From Bacillota bacterium (lineage in GTDB: Bacteria > Bacillota > Clostridia > Lachnospirales > Lachnospiraceae), in contig JAEZKA010000105.1 in assembly GCA_023436225.1 (NCBI GenBank), positions 124,001-188,000 on the forward strand: DNA of 64,000 nt. The letters are read 5' to 3'. The notes beneath the pieces are model-generated. The model was not told the DNA's origin, made no database searches, and saw only the letters and a list, made by a program, of their open reading frames with translations. Positions 26,147-35,860 of the stretch are shown one piece after another (positions within the stretch are counted from its first letter, which is position 1; each line of letters starts with the position of its first letter). The position numbers and the translations under genes are program-made.

Positions 26147-27244
26147 CTATACATTGAATCGGAACAATATAACATCTCCATCCTGAACTACGTATTCCTT
26201 ACCCTCTGAACGAACCAGTCCTTTTTCCTTTGCAGCATTATAATTACCGCATTCAATCAGATTGTGATAACTGACAATCTCTGCACGGATAAAGCCTCTC
26301 TCAAAGTCAGAATGAATTTTTCCTGCCGCCCCGGGAGCCTTTGTTCCAATCTTAATGGTCCATGCTTTTGTTTCCTTGGGACCAGCTGTCAAAAAGCTCA
26401 TTAACCCCAAGATATGATAGCTTGCTCTGATTAATTTCTCCAAACCGGACTCCTTTAATCCAAGCTCCTCCAAAAACATTCTCTTCTCATCATCCTCAAG
26501 CTCAGCAATCTCCTGTTCTATTTGAGCACTGATGACAAAAGCCTCGGACCCTTCCTGTTCTGCTATTTTACGTACTGTCTTTACATATTCATTATTTGCG
26601 CCGTCATCTGCAAGATCATCCTCTTTTACATTGGCTGCGTAGATTACCGGCTTTGCTGTTAGGAGATTATAGCTATCCAACCACTCCTGCTCCTCTTGGT
26701 CCCCAGCCACAAAGCCTCTTGCCATCCTGCCTTCCTCCAGAAAGCCCTTCAGGCGTTCCTGCATCTCAAGTTCTTTTGCCAAAGCCTTATCATTCCTGGC
26801 ACCTTTATTTGTCTTAGATATTCTTCTTTCCAGTATCTCAAGATCAGAAAAGATCAATTCCAAATTAATGGTCTCAATATCTCTCTGTGGATTTACTGAT
26901 CCGTCAACATGAATTACATTTGTATCCTCAAAGCAACGAACCACATGCACAATAGCATCCACTTCTCTGATGTTTGAAAGGAATTGGTTACCAAGTCCCT
27001 CTCCCTTTGAGGCTCCCTTCACCAGACCTGCGATGTCCACAAACTCGATGGTAGCGGCTATGACCTTCTCAGAATGATACAATTCTCCCAAAACCTTAAG
27101 TCTTTCATCCGGAACCGGTACAATACCAACATTCGGATCTATCGTACAAAAGGGATAATTAGCTGATTCAGCCCCCGCTTTTGTTAATGAATTAAAAAGT
27201 GTGCTCTTACCAACATTGGGTAAACCTACGATACCTAATTTCAT
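26147..27244 (-). CDS. ychF: Ribosome-associated ATPase/GTPase YchF
   Basis: An Obg-family P-loop NTPase (OLA1/YchF) that prefers ATP and binds ribosomes. The G1 motif is GLPNVGKSTLFN (about 6-17), the G3 region is DIAGLVKGAS (about 70-79), and a C-terminal TGS domain (about 280-364) ends in DVILFRFNV. Length is 365 residues. ATG follows GGAAGGAAGACACAA. It probably shares a transcript with lgt. Confidence 0.96.
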   Translation of the reverse strand: MKLGIVGLPNVGKSTLFNSLTKAGAESANYPFCTIDPNVGIVPVPDERLKVLGELYHSEKVIAATIEFVDIAGLVKGASKGEGLGNQFLSNIREVDAIVHVVRCFEDTNVIHVDGSVNPQRDIETINLELIFSDLEILERRISKTNKGARNDKALAKELEMQERLKGFLEEGRMARGFVAGDQEEQEWLDSYNLLTAKPVIYAANVKEDDLADDGANNEYVKTVRKIAEQEGSEAFVISAQIEQEIAELEDDEKRMFLEELGLKESGLEKLIRASYHILGLMSFLTAGPKETKAWTIKIGTKAPGAAGKIHSDFERGFIRAEIVSYHNLIECGNYNAAKEKGLVRSEGKEYVVQDGDVILFRFNV

Positions 27245-27309
27245 TTGTGTCTTCCTTCCTTTATATACGATTTCAATTTATTATGATTTTAATAATATTT
27301 TGCACTAAC

Positions 27310-27415
27310 CCGGAAGAGCAAGGAGTTTGCTTCAATGGGGCAACCAGTAGGAATTTCCTTCGCGAAATTCCTACCGCAGTTCTTCCCAAGGATTTTTGAT
27401 CTATAAAAATCCTTT
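27310..27415 (+). repeat. Two-stem dispersed repeat, copy 1 (longest)
   Basis: Begins CCGGAAGAGCAAGGAGTTTG and ends GGATTTTT..AAAAATCCTTT. It carries an extra perfect hairpin, GTAGGAATTTC/GAAATTCCTAC, that copies 2 and 3 lack. It fills the gap between thiN and ychF and touches the thiN stop codon. Related copies are at 39942-40014 and 52950-53017. Confidence 0.75.
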
Positions 27416-28073
27416 AATCCATAGACTCAATTACCAGGAGTGTTCCATTGATAAACTCAACTTCAGCAACCTCTTCAATGATTTCATTACTAATCCCGAG
27501 GCTGCTACCTGCTGTCAACCTGATTTGATTAAGAGGATAATGAAAACCGGACAGTGTTAAACCGTTTACCTCTTCAGTAAAGGGAAGCAGGGATACATAA
27601 TTTCCATGTTGCTTTTGCTTTACAATCCGGAAGCTTTTCCTTTTTAGATATATTTTATTATATTCATCCATGATACATGCATTTATATCCATTTGTAGGG
27701 GTAACAGCAGTAAATGAATATTAGCCATGGTATGATCCAAACGGCTTCCGGTTGCTCCGACCAATACTATGTTTGTTGCTTTATGAAACAGAGCTGCTTC
27801 AATTGCTATCTGCGTATCTGTCTTATCCTTCTCTCGTGGAAATGTTTCAATCGGAGTCAAGCTTTCTCGGTACCTTTTTAGTAAAGTTTCCGGTACCGAA
27901 TCAAAATCGCCTACAATATAATCAGGAGATATTCCAAGCTTGTCCACCACAACAAGACCATGGTCAGCAGCAATAATCATCGAAAAGTGCTCTCTTTCTA
28001 ATAAATCCTTCAGAAACTTCTCTTCAATTCTTCCACCGGTAACGACCAACACACTATTTACTTCATCACTCAT
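27414..28073 (-). CDS. thiN: Thiamine pyrophosphokinase
   Basis: Transfers pyrophosphate from ATP to thiamine to make thiamine diphosphate. The N-terminal catalytic domain has VVTGGRIEEKF, AADHGL and YIVGDFDSVP (near residue 57) with KDKTDTQIA; a C-terminal B1-binding beta domain closes the 219-residue protein. No TPP riboswitch was seen in front. The gene ends a housekeeping run with rpe and rsgA, a common clostridial arrangement. ATG has GGGGGTG eleven bases upstream. Confidence 0.93.
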   Translation of the reverse strand: MSDEVNSVLVVTGGRIEEKFLKDLLEREHFSMIIAADHGLVVVDKLGISPDYIVGDFDSVPETLLKRYRESLTPIETFPREKDKTDTQIAIEAALFHKATNIVLVGATGSRLDHTMANIHLLLLPLQMDINACIMDEYNKIYLKRKSFRIVKQKQHGNYVSLLPFTEEVNGLTLSGFHYPLNQIRLTAGSSLGISNEIIEEVAEVEFINGTLLVIESMD

Positions 28074-28129
28074 ACTAGTGTAAGCACCCCCTATTGAGTA
28101 CGAAATATGCTTTGATTAAATTATCAGCC

Positions 28130-28807
28130 TTATTTGAACCGAATAGTCTGATCATACTCATTAAAATGTTTTTTAAATAATTCTATATTCTTCATTATAT
28201 CGCCACTGAAAACCGAGGTTCCAGCTACGATTACATTGGCTCCAGCCTCTATCACATCTTGTACATTCTCTAAGGTAATACCTCCGTCCACTTCAATATC
28301 TAAATCATGCTCCAGAGCTCTTGTCATACTCCTAAGCTCTTCGATTTTATTCAGCATCCCCGGTATCATAACTTGTCCGCCAAACCCAGGGTTTACGGTC
28401 ATGATAAGTACCATATCCAAATCATTCAGAACATATTCTAATTCCGAAAGCGGTGTTGCAGGATTGAGAGCTACACCGGCTTTCATTCCTAATTCCTTAA
28501 TCCTTACTATGGTACGATGCAGATGGGTACACGCCTCCGCATGAACCGTAATGATATCAGCTCCAGCCTTCTTAAATTCCTCCAGATAGCGTATCGGTTC
28601 ATCAATCATCAGATGCACATCAAAAATCAGCCCTGTATTCTTTCTGATCGATGCAATTACCGGAATACCAAAGCTAATGCTCGGTACATAATTCCCATCC
28701 ATCACATCAATATGAAGGTATTCGGCCCCCGCCCGATCAACAATCGCTATCTGTTCTCCTAATTTATTAAAGTCTGCCGCTAAAATCGATGGTGCAAGTT
28801 TAATCAT
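28130..28807 (-). CDS. rpe: Ribulose-phosphate 3-epimerase
   Basis: TIM-barrel metalloenzyme that interconverts ribulose 5-phosphate and xylulose 5-phosphate in the pentose phosphate pathway. Family motifs are LHIDVMDGNYVPSISFG (about 31-47), MTVNPGFGGQ (about 136-145) and EVDGGI (about 172). I prefer the ATG at 28807 (MIKLAPSILAADF, 225 residues), the family-typical start; an ATG four codons earlier has AAAGG almost touching it and is less likely. Confidence 0.95.
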   Translation of the reverse strand: MIKLAPSILAADFNKLGEQIAIVDRAGAEYLHIDVMDGNYVPSISFGIPVIASIRKNTGLIFDVHLMIDEPIRYLEEFKKAGADIITVHAEACTHLHRTIVRIKELGMKAGVALNPATPLSELEYVLNDLDMVLIMTVNPGFGGQVMIPGMLNKIEELRSMTRALEHDLDIEVDGGITLENVQDVIEAGANVIVAGTSVFSGDIMKNIELFKKHFNEYDQTIRFK

Positions 28808-28980
28808 TCTAATAACCATGCCTTTCTTTATACTGAATGAAAAGTCAGATAGATGACCTTTCTAAGCTTATGAATTAAGCTTTGCGTAACTATTTCAATC
28901 TCCTATATTGCAAAAAGAACCGCAGGCTTTCGATTTATTAAAGCACTTAAACAGCAGATGAATTGTTTCAAGGCTCCAAT

Positions 28981-29862
28981 CTAGTAGCGCTTTTGGTTCT
29001 TTCGTTCTTCATATAATGTCAGATAATTTTCATAACGTAGTTTACTGATCTTTCTATCCTTCAACGCCATTTTAACGGCACATCCCGGCTCATTCTGGTG
29101 ATTACAGCCGATAAAGCGACATTGATCCTCATAATCAGTAAATTCTACAAAATAATTCTTTAGCTCATCCTTATCTATCTCGTCAATATATAAGGAGCTA
29201 AAGCCTGGCGTGTCCATAATATAAGTATTATCCTCTATACAGATCAATTCAGAATGTCTTGTGGTATGCTTACCACGTTTAATTTTCTCACTTACTATGC
29301 CTGTCTCCATATTGGCAGATGGCTGAATAAGATTGATAAAGGTAGACTTACCAACCCCGGAAGGACCGGCAAGCACGGTAGTCTTCCCCTTTATCTTCTC
29401 ATATACAATCGATATTCCTTCCTTACGGCGCATACTGGTGAATAACACCTCGTAGCCGCAACGAAGATAGGTTTCCCGAAGCAAAGCAATCTCTCCTTCA
29501 GTCACGATATCCATCTTATTAAAGCATACAATCGTATTCACCTTTTGCTTCTGCATCATAATCAAGAAGCGATCCAGCAAGTTTAAGTTAGGATCAGGCT
29601 CTGCCGCTGCAAAGATCACCATTGCCTGATCTACATTCGCAACAGCAGGCCGAATTAATTCATTATCTCTGGGTAAAATCCGAATGATAGTACCCTTGCC
29701 CTCCGGTTGATCCTCGGTATCTACTTCCACATTATCTCCAACCAGTGGCTTGATATTCTGGTTGCGGAATATCCCCTTCGCTTTGCATTCGTAAACGAAA
29801 TTCTTCTCTGTTATATGGACATAATAAAACCCTGCAATACCCTTGATAATCTTTCCCTTCAA
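28981..29862 (-). CDS. rsgA: Ribosome small-subunit biogenesis GTPase RsgA
   Basis: A circularly permuted GTPase that checks late 30S maturation. It has an N-terminal OB fold, G4 (VCFNKMDI) ahead of G1 (AGPSGVGKSTFINL) and G3 (DTPGF), then a zinc motif in CRFIGCNHQNEPGC. I moved the start to TTG at 29862, which has GGAGG six bases upstream and gives MKGKIIKGIAG, the family-typical N-terminus (293 residues). This removes an apparent overlap with the kinase gene: the two are then one base apart. Confidence 0.95.
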   Translation of the reverse strand: MKGKIIKGIAGFYYVHITEKNFVYECKAKGIFRNQNIKPLVGDNVEVDTEDQPEGKGTIIRILPRDNELIRPAVANVDQAMVIFAAAEPDPNLNLLDRFLIMMQKQKVNTIVCFNKMDIVTEGEIALLRETYLRCGYEVLFTSMRRKEGISIVYEKIKGKTTVLAGPSGVGKSTFINLIQPSANMETGIVSEKIKRGKHTTRHSELICIEDNTYIMDTPGFSSLYIDEIDKDELKNYFVEFTDYEDQCRFIGCNHQNEPGCAVKMALKDRKISKLRYENYLTLYEERKNQKRY

Positions 29863-29863
29863 G

Positions 29864-31957
29864 CTATTCCTCCAAAGCCTCAAACTCTATAGACCAAGTT
29901 GTCTGTGCATCCCCTGGTGCTGCAAATAGGGTCTGATTCACATACATTTTGACTGTACCGACACCGGAACTGCTACTGGTAGTAGCAACGGTTAACGGGA
30001 AATCCACTAAGGACAGATACCCCTCAAAGATATTGGTAGTTTCCCCATCCTGTTCCATCTCTAAGACAATCTCCGCTTCATCTTCATTGCTATTCTCAAA
30101 CGGATTAACATCGATAGTTACCTGACCGGTATAAACCGTAGGAGTGGTCTGCTCCGCGCCAGAGCTTACAATGATATCAACAACCGTACCGGTATCCACT
30201 TTCTGACCGGCGGTATTGCTTTGATACGTAACCTGACCCTCGGGGTAGGTACTTGATGTTTCATATGATACTCTGCCCTTTACCAAGCCTGCATCGGTCA
30301 ATGCTTTTGTTGCAGCTTCTTCCGTGAGACCAATCAGCTTTGGAACAACCGCCTGAACGTTTGCAGATCCTGTACTGACAACAACCGTTATAGTATCCCC
30401 TTTGACTACCAGGGCCTGGCGTTCCGGATTGGTGGAAACCACACGTCCAGCTTCTATCTCTTCACTTGCTACATATTCATGAAGCAGCTTTAAACCTAAT
30501 TCATTCAGCTTCTTATCTGCTCGTTCCTCTGTAAGACCATACACGTTAGGGACCTCAAAGGATTCCGGTCCAAGGCTAATGGTTAAGATTACCGTTGAAG
30601 TTTCCTCTACCTCATTACCCCCTAGTGGATATTGAGCCATAACTTTACCTTTTTCTATGGTATCGTGATATTCTTCTGTAAATCTGACATCTGCCTTCTC
30701 AGCCTTTGCTTTGATTGAGCTTTCCGCATCCTCCTGGGTAAGACCGATTACATCGGGAACCGTATACGTTACTCCGGTAGGAGTCTCAGTAGGCTCAACC
30801 GTTATCGTCGGCGAAGGTGATACATTTTCAATCTCATTGGTACCAGGGGTGTTATCCTTATTCCTGGACAAGAACCATACAACGGATACAATAATAACAA
30901 TCGCAAGAATAACGATGGTAACGATGCTTCCCACCAAGAAGAATTTTTCCACCTTGGAATCAACTGTATCTAATTCTTCCTCCTCATCCTCTGACAGATT
31001 TCTTGTCTGAAGATTTCTTGTCTCACGCAGATCTTCGTCGAGATAAGCTCCGTTTTTAATTTTATTTAAGTCATCCGAGATATTAATAGTAGGTGAATCA
31101 CTGGAAACAAAAGCGGGTATCTGAACGAAATCTCCATCTGGATTTGAGATAGCTCTTTTCAAATCAGAAATCAGCTCCGAAGCAGAATGATATCTTCTCT
31201 CGGGTCTTTTTTGCATACACTTTTGGACTATCTTATCAACGCTTACCGGAATCTCGGGATCAAGCTCACGAAGAGGCATAGCTTCACCTTGAATATGAAG
31301 CAATGCAACGGATACTGTATTATCACCGGCAAACGGAACCTTGCCACAAAGCATCTCATATAAAGTAACACCCAGCGAATAGATATCACTTTTCTCATCG
31401 CTGTATCCTCCTCTGGCTTGCTCAGGGGACAAATAATGTACGGAACCCATAGCATTAGAGGTAATCGTGTTCGAGTTGGTTGCCTTTGCAATACCAAAGT
31501 CAGTCACCTTGACCTTGCCATCTCTTGAAATAATTATGTTCTGTGGTTTAATATCCCTATGAATAATACGATTATCGTGTGCTGCTTCCATACCTTGAGC
31601 GATCTGGATACCAATTCCAACAGCCTCTTTTACCTCGAGCTTACCTTTACGCTCGATAAAACGCTTTAAGGTAATACCCTCAACCAATTCCATCACAATA
31701 TAATGCAAGCCGCTGTCATCTCCGACATCGTATACATTTACGATATTCGGATGGGATAAGCCAGCAGCAGATTGAGCTTCTGCCCTAAATTTATTCACAA
31801 AGCTTTTATCGCTTGAATATTCCGGCTTTAATACCTTTATCGCCACGAATCTGTTCAGTCTTTGGTCTCTGGCCTTATATACATCAGCCATACCACCAGA
31901 TCCAACTTTATCAATAATCTCGTAGCGATCACTGATAAACATACCGGGTTTTAACAT
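29864..31957 (-). CDS. prkC: PASTA-domain Ser/Thr protein kinase (PrkC/Stk1)
   Basis: A Hanks-type membrane kinase that senses muropeptides or lipid II through external PASTA domains and controls wall synthesis, dormancy exit and division. Kinase domain about 10-275 with VAIKVLKPE, HRDIKPQNI, DFGIAKA and the SPEQARG activation segment; membrane helix about 340-366; three PASTA repeats starting near 397 (VPDVIGLT), 467 (VPNVYGLT) and 536 (VPKLIGLT); and a C-terminal Thr/Ser-rich beta domain. ATG follows GAGGTGAGTTAAC. Phosphatase gene prpC is 17 bases upstream. Confidence 0.96.
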   Translation of the reverse strand: MLKPGMFISDRYEIIDKVGSGGMADVYKARDQRLNRFVAIKVLKPEYSSDKSFVNKFRAEAQSAAGLSHPNIVNVYDVGDDSGLHYIVMELVEGITLKRFIERKGKLEVKEAVGIGIQIAQGMEAAHDNRIIHRDIKPQNIIISRDGKVKVTDFGIAKATNSNTITSNAMGSVHYLSPEQARGGYSDEKSDIYSLGVTLYEMLCGKVPFAGDNTVSVALLHIQGEAMPLRELDPEIPVSVDKIVQKCMQKRPERRYHSASELISDLKRAISNPDGDFVQIPAFVSSDSPTINISDDLNKIKNGAYLDEDLRETRNLQTRNLSEDEEEELDTVDSKVEKFFLVGSIVTIVILAIVIIVSVVWFLSRNKDNTPGTNEIENVSPSPTITVEPTETPTGVTYTVPDVIGLTQEDAESSIKAKAEKADVRFTEEYHDTIEKGKVMAQYPLGGNEVEETSTVILTISLGPESFEVPNVYGLTEERADKKLNELGLKLLHEYVASEEIEAGRVVSTNPERQALVVKGDTITVVVSTGSANVQAVVPKLIGLTEEAATKALTDAGLVKGRVSYETSSTYPEGQVTYQSNTAGQKVDTGTVVDIIVSSGAEQTTPTVYTGQVTIDVNPFENSNEDEAEIVLEMEQDGETTNIFEGYLSLVDFPLTVATTSSSSGVGTVKMYVNQTLFAAPGDAQTTWSIEFEALEE

Positions 31958-31974
31958 GTTAACTCACCTCGTTT

Positions 31975-32694
31975 TCATACTTTAATAATAACAATTGCTA
32001 TATTATCTTTGCCGCCGTTTTCGTTAGCACATTTGACTAAGGTCTCAGCAGCGGTTGCCGGATCTGCATTCTCTCTAATAATCCGTTCAATCGTCTCGTC
32101 CTCTAACATATTTGTCAGACCATCCGAGCACATAAGTACAGTATCTCCATCTTCCAAGCTCACCTCAAAAAAATCAGGTTCCACCGTATCGTTGGCACCG
32201 ATTGCTCTTGTGATTATGTTCTTATTCGGATGAACTCTCGCTTCAAGGCGATCTAATTCACCTGTCTTAACCATAGCTTCCACTAGGCTGTGATCTTCTG
32301 TAACTTGCTTAATTAACTTACCCACCACATACAGTCTACTATCACCGACATTGGCAACATACATTTCTTTATCAAATATGGTTGCCGCTACTAAGGTGGT
32401 TCCCATACCCTCTAACTCCACCTGCTCATGCGCTTTGTTACGAAGCGCTTCATTCGTTTCTCTGATTGCAGCTTCGATTAAGGTAATCGGTGATTCTAGC
32501 TCACTCTCCTCAATCGTTTGCTTAAAAAACTCAACACAGAATCTTGAAGCATAATCACCGGCATTATGTCCTCCCATACCATCTGCTACGATAAATAAAT
32601 TCGGTAGTTTTCCGATGGCATTCTCACTGCAAAAGACATAATCCTGATTTATCCTCCGTCGCTCTCCAATATCAGTTATTGAAAATGCTTTCAA
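31975..32694 (-). CDS. prpC: PP2C-type protein phosphatase (PrpC/Stp)
   Basis: The Mn/Mg-dependent phosphatase that reverses the adjacent PASTA kinase. PP2C motifs: RRINQDYVF, FIVADGMGGHNAGDYAS, VGDSRLY, TEDHSLV, MCSDGLTNML and GGKDNIAIV. I chose TTG at 32694 (MKAFSITDIGERRRINQD, 239 residues), with AGGAGG seven bases upstream; the longer frame places that ribosome site inside the gene. The start lies 11 bases after the rlmN stop, so translation is probably coupled. Confidence 0.95.
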   Translation of the reverse strand: MKAFSITDIGERRRINQDYVFCSENAIGKLPNLFIVADGMGGHNAGDYASRFCVEFFKQTIEESELESPITLIEAAIRETNEALRNKAHEQVELEGMGTTLVAATIFDKEMYVANVGDSRLYVVGKLIKQVTEDHSLVEAMVKTGELDRLEARVHPNKNIITRAIGANDTVEPDFFEVSLEDGDTVLMCSDGLTNMLEDETIERIIRENADPATAAETLVKCANENGGKDNIAIVIIKV

Positions 32695-32705
32695 GCCTGC
32701 ACCTC

Positions 32706-33764
32706 CTAGCTGTGGCAATGATCAGAGCTATTTTTATCAATATAGCTCTTTCGTAATTGTCCACAGGCAGCATCAATATCTGCGCCCATTTCTCTTCTAA
32801 TAGTAACATTAATTCTGTTTTTTTCAAGTATATTTTTAAAATTTTGTATTTTTTTGCTTTCTGATTTTCTATAATTCCGCTCTTTTATTGGATTAACGGG
32901 GATTAAATTTACATGACAATTTAGCCCTTTAATCAAACGACATAATTCCTTAGCATGCTCTTCTTCATCGTTAACACCATCGACCAAGCTATATTCAAAG
33001 GTAAGTCTTCTACCTGTTTGTTCATAATAATACCGAAAAGCATTCAGCACCTCTGACAAATCATATTTTGCCGCAACCGGCATCAATTGTTTACGAATTT
33101 CATTATTCGGTGCATGTAGAGACAGTGCCAAAGTGATTGCCAAATCCTCTTTGGCTAGATCCTTAATCCTATCCGGAATACCACAGGTGGATACCGTGAT
33201 ATTTCTGGCACTGATGTTAATCCCCTGTTCATCTGTTAATATTCGCAAGAAACGTAGGAGGTTGTCATAATTGTCCAACGGCTCTCCCGTCCCCATGACC
33301 ACGACATTGGATACTCTCTCGCCGGTCAGAGCTTGTATTCGGTAGATCTGGTCAAGCATCTCAGAGGGAAGCAAATCCCGTTCCTTACCTCCGATCGTCG
33401 AAGCGCAGAACTTGCACCCCATCCTGCAGCCAACCTGAGAGGAGATACAAACACTATTGCCATGATGGTATTTCATAAGTACACTTTCAATTACCCTATT
33501 ATCCTTTAGACGAAACAAATACTTAATGGTTCCATCTGTTTCAGAATGAAGTGATTCCACTTCAGTAAGTGACATAATCGGATAAGCTTCGCTAAGCTTA
33601 GCACGGAGATCCCTGGAGAGATTCGTCATCTCTTCGTAGTTGCTGACCAACTTCCTATGCAGCCATTCATAGATCTGCTTTGAGCGGAAGGCCGGCTGTC
33701 CAAGCTCCTTCATGACCGCTTCCAATTCATTGTAATATAACGATTTTATATCTAATTGCTCCAT
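32706..33764 (-). CDS. rlmN: 23S rRNA (A2503-C2)/tRNA methyltransferase RlmN
   Basis: Radical-SAM enzyme that methylates A2503 of 23S rRNA and A37 of some tRNAs. The iron-sulphur cluster motif is CRMGCKFCAS (about 113-122), with VVMGTGEPLDNYDN after it. The two catalytic Cys are expected near residue 118 and in the C-terminal AACGQLR (near 340). Length is 352 residues. ATG is preceded by AGGATAGAAG. It lies between rsmB and prpC as in many clostridia. Confidence 0.96.
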   Translation of the reverse strand: MEQLDIKSLYYNELEAVMKELGQPAFRSKQIYEWLHRKLVSNYEEMTNLSRDLRAKLSEAYPIMSLTEVESLHSETDGTIKYLFRLKDNRVIESVLMKYHHGNSVCISSQVGCRMGCKFCASTIGGKERDLLPSEMLDQIYRIQALTGERVSNVVVMGTGEPLDNYDNLLRFLRILTDEQGINISARNITVSTCGIPDRIKDLAKEDLAITLALSLHAPNNEIRKQLMPVAAKYDLSEVLNAFRYYYEQTGRRLTFEYSLVDGVNDEEEHAKELCRLIKGLNCHVNLIPVNPIKERNYRKSESKKIQNFKNILEKNRINVTIRREMGADIDAACGQLRKSYIDKNSSDHCHS

Positions 33765-33804
33765 CTTCTATCCTATCCTAGTAAATTTCAAACAGTATTT
33801 GTTA

Positions 33805-35151
33805 TCATATCATACGACGAAATCTTGCGATAAAGAAACCATCCGTAGGATGAACACCCTGTATCAACTGAAGGTATCCGTCCTTCGTCGTCTGTGAACA
33901 TAGCTTCTTGGGCAGGTAATTATCAAGGCTTTCCGGCTTAAAATCATAATTTTCGAGGAACCAGCTACGGTTGAGCATATTCTCTCCCTGATGTACGGTA
34001 CAGGTACTGAAGATCAATGTACCGCCCTTTTTCACATATTTTGATGCTTTATCCAAAATATTCCTTTGTAATTCTATCAGCTCTTTATGTTGATTTTGTG
34101 TCAGCTTATATTTAATATCCGACTTCTTGCCCAAAACACCCAGTCCGCTGCAGGGAAGGTCGGCTATCACTACATCCGCAGCTTCAACAGACTCCTGATC
34201 CAGCACAGTAGCATCCCAAACCTTAACTTCAATATTCGTACAGCCGAGGCGCTTGATATTATCCATAATCAGCTTCGTCTTATATTCTGTCAAATCCCTG
34301 GCCGATACCTTCCTGGCTTTCTCTGCGGCATGCAACGCTTTCCCGCCGGGTGCGGAACAGATATCAATCACATAATCCTCAGGTTGAATATCCGCTGCCT
34401 CAGAAACTAACATAGAGCTGACATCCTGTATCGTAAATAGTCCATCACGGAAGGCTTCCAGCTTTTCCAGATAATCATAATCCCTTATTTTAAAGGCATA
34501 GTCCAGATACTCACTCTCTTCTACCGTTACCCCTTCCTGTACAAGCTTCATCTTCAGCTCTTCCGGTCTTAACTTCGCTTTATTACAGCGTATCGTCGTC
34601 TCCTTTTCGTTCAGGGAGGCTGACAACATCGTTTCAACGATTGGATAGGAATACTGGCCCAGGAGCTCCTCGACCAGCCACTTCGGTGTGGAGTATACCA
34701 CCATCAAATAGTCTACCGGAGAACTCAATGGATCCGGATAGGAGATATTCTTTCCCGTTCTGGCTATTCCCCTAAGCACCGCATTCACAAAGCCGGATAA
34801 CTTGATAAAGCTCCTTTTCTTAGCCAATTTTACCGCTTCGTTACATACCGCTGACACCGGTACATGATCCATATACATCAGCTGGTATACACTCATTCTC
34901 AGTAGATTGCGGATAAAGGGCTTCATCTTCGATACCGGCAATGAAGCATGTTGGTTAATAATATAATCCAGGGTCAGACAGCGTTTGACTGTCCCCTGAA
35001 ATATTCTTGCTATAAAGGCACGTTCCTGCTTCTCCAGCTGTTGATATCTTTTTAAGGTCTGGCCTAGTACGGTATGGCTATACTTGTCTCCTTCCAGGAC
35101 CTCAAGGAGCATATCCAGAACGATTTCTCTTGTACCTGTCTGATCAGTCAC
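33805..35151 (-). CDS. rsmB: 16S rRNA (cytosine-967-C5) methyltransferase RsmB
   Basis: An N-terminal NusB-like RNA-binding domain (about 1-135) precedes a SAM methyltransferase domain with DICSAPGGKALHAAE, and the two catalytic cysteines lie in DLPCSGLG and FSTCTV. I chose GTG at 35151 (MTDQTGTREIVLDML), which has GGAGG eight bases upstream; it overlaps the last eight bases of the peptidase gene, so the two are translationally coupled. Length is then 448 residues. Confidence 0.94.
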   Translation of the reverse strand: MTDQTGTREIVLDMLLEVLEGDKYSHTVLGQTLKRYQQLEKQERAFIARIFQGTVKRCLTLDYIINQHASLPVSKMKPFIRNLLRMSVYQLMYMDHVPVSAVCNEAVKLAKKRSFIKLSGFVNAVLRGIARTGKNISYPDPLSSPVDYLMVVYSTPKWLVEELLGQYSYPIVETMLSASLNEKETTIRCNKAKLRPEELKMKLVQEGVTVEESEYLDYAFKIRDYDYLEKLEAFRDGLFTIQDVSSMLVSEAADIQPEDYVIDICSAPGGKALHAAEKARKVSARDLTEYKTKLIMDNIKRLGCTNIEVKVWDATVLDQESVEAADVVIADLPCSGLGVLGKKSDIKYKLTQNQHKELIELQRNILDKASKYVKKGGTLIFSTCTVHQGENMLNRSWFLENYDFKPESLDNYLPKKLCSQTTKDGYLQLIQGVHPTDGFFIARFRRMI

Positions 35152-35845
35152 GTCTTCTTCCTCCACCAAACAGAATAATCAATCGAAGCAGCTGTAAAAT
35201 GGTAGCCGCAGCAGCCGCAACATACGTAAGAGCGGCAGCATCAAGCACCTTCTTAGATTGTCTTAATTCCTCATTATATAATATCCCTGTTTCACCTAAT
35301 CTGGCAATGGCTCGTCTAGAGGCATTAAATTCTACCGGCAGTGTAATCAATTGAAACAATACTGCTGCCGAAAACAAGATAATACCTAAATCAATCAGGG
35401 ACTGAAACCCACCAAAGAACAAACCGATCAATATTAGAGGCCAAGCTGCCATAGAGCCAAAGTTCGCAACCGGCACTAAGAGCCCTCTGATTTTCAATGG
35501 TAAATAGGATTTCTGATGTTGAATCGCGTGTCCGCATTCATGAGCAGCAACACCGATGGCTGCCAGAGAATTGGAATGATATACGGAATCCGATAATCGT
35601 AGGACCTTATTTCTCGGATCGTAATGATCACTTAGGTTACCGGATACCTGTTCAATTTGCACATCATAAATTCCTGAGCTCTGTAAAAGCTTAGCTGCTG
35701 CCTGTGCTCCTGTCATCCCTGACATGCTTCTTACTCTAGAATATTTCGCAAAGGTTGATTTTACTCTAGCCGATGCTAGCATAGATATCACAACACCGAT
35801 CAAAACCAAGATATAAGTTGAATCAAAATAAGGATAATAACCCAT
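35144..35845 (-). CDS. Membrane zinc metallopeptidase, YugP family
   Basis: An integral membrane protein with an HExxH zinc motif, AAHECGHAIQHQ (near residue 110), and four or five hydrophobic helices; this is the Zn_peptidase_2 (YugP) family, whose substrate is unknown. It sits in the conserved cluster between fmt and rsmB. I chose the ATG at 35845 (MGYYPYFDS, 233 residues), with GGAGG five bases upstream. A stem-loop lies directly in front of this ribosome site. Confidence 0.92.
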   Translation of the reverse strand: MGYYPYFDSTYILVLIGVVISMLASARVKSTFAKYSRVRSMSGMTGAQAAAKLLQSSGIYDVQIEQVSGNLSDHYDPRNKVLRLSDSVYHSNSLAAIGVAAHECGHAIQHQKSYLPLKIRGLLVPVANFGSMAAWPLILIGLFFGGFQSLIDLGIILFSAAVLFQLITLPVEFNASRRAIARLGETGILYNEELRQSKKVLDAAALTYVAAAAATILQLLRLIILFGGGRRRD

Positions 35846-35860
35846 AATAACCTCCGTTCT

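Noticed and set aside
27416..28130. TPP riboswitch near the thiamine pyrophosphokinase gene
   Set aside because: The leader is too short and none of the conserved TPP-riboswitch sequence blocks is visible.
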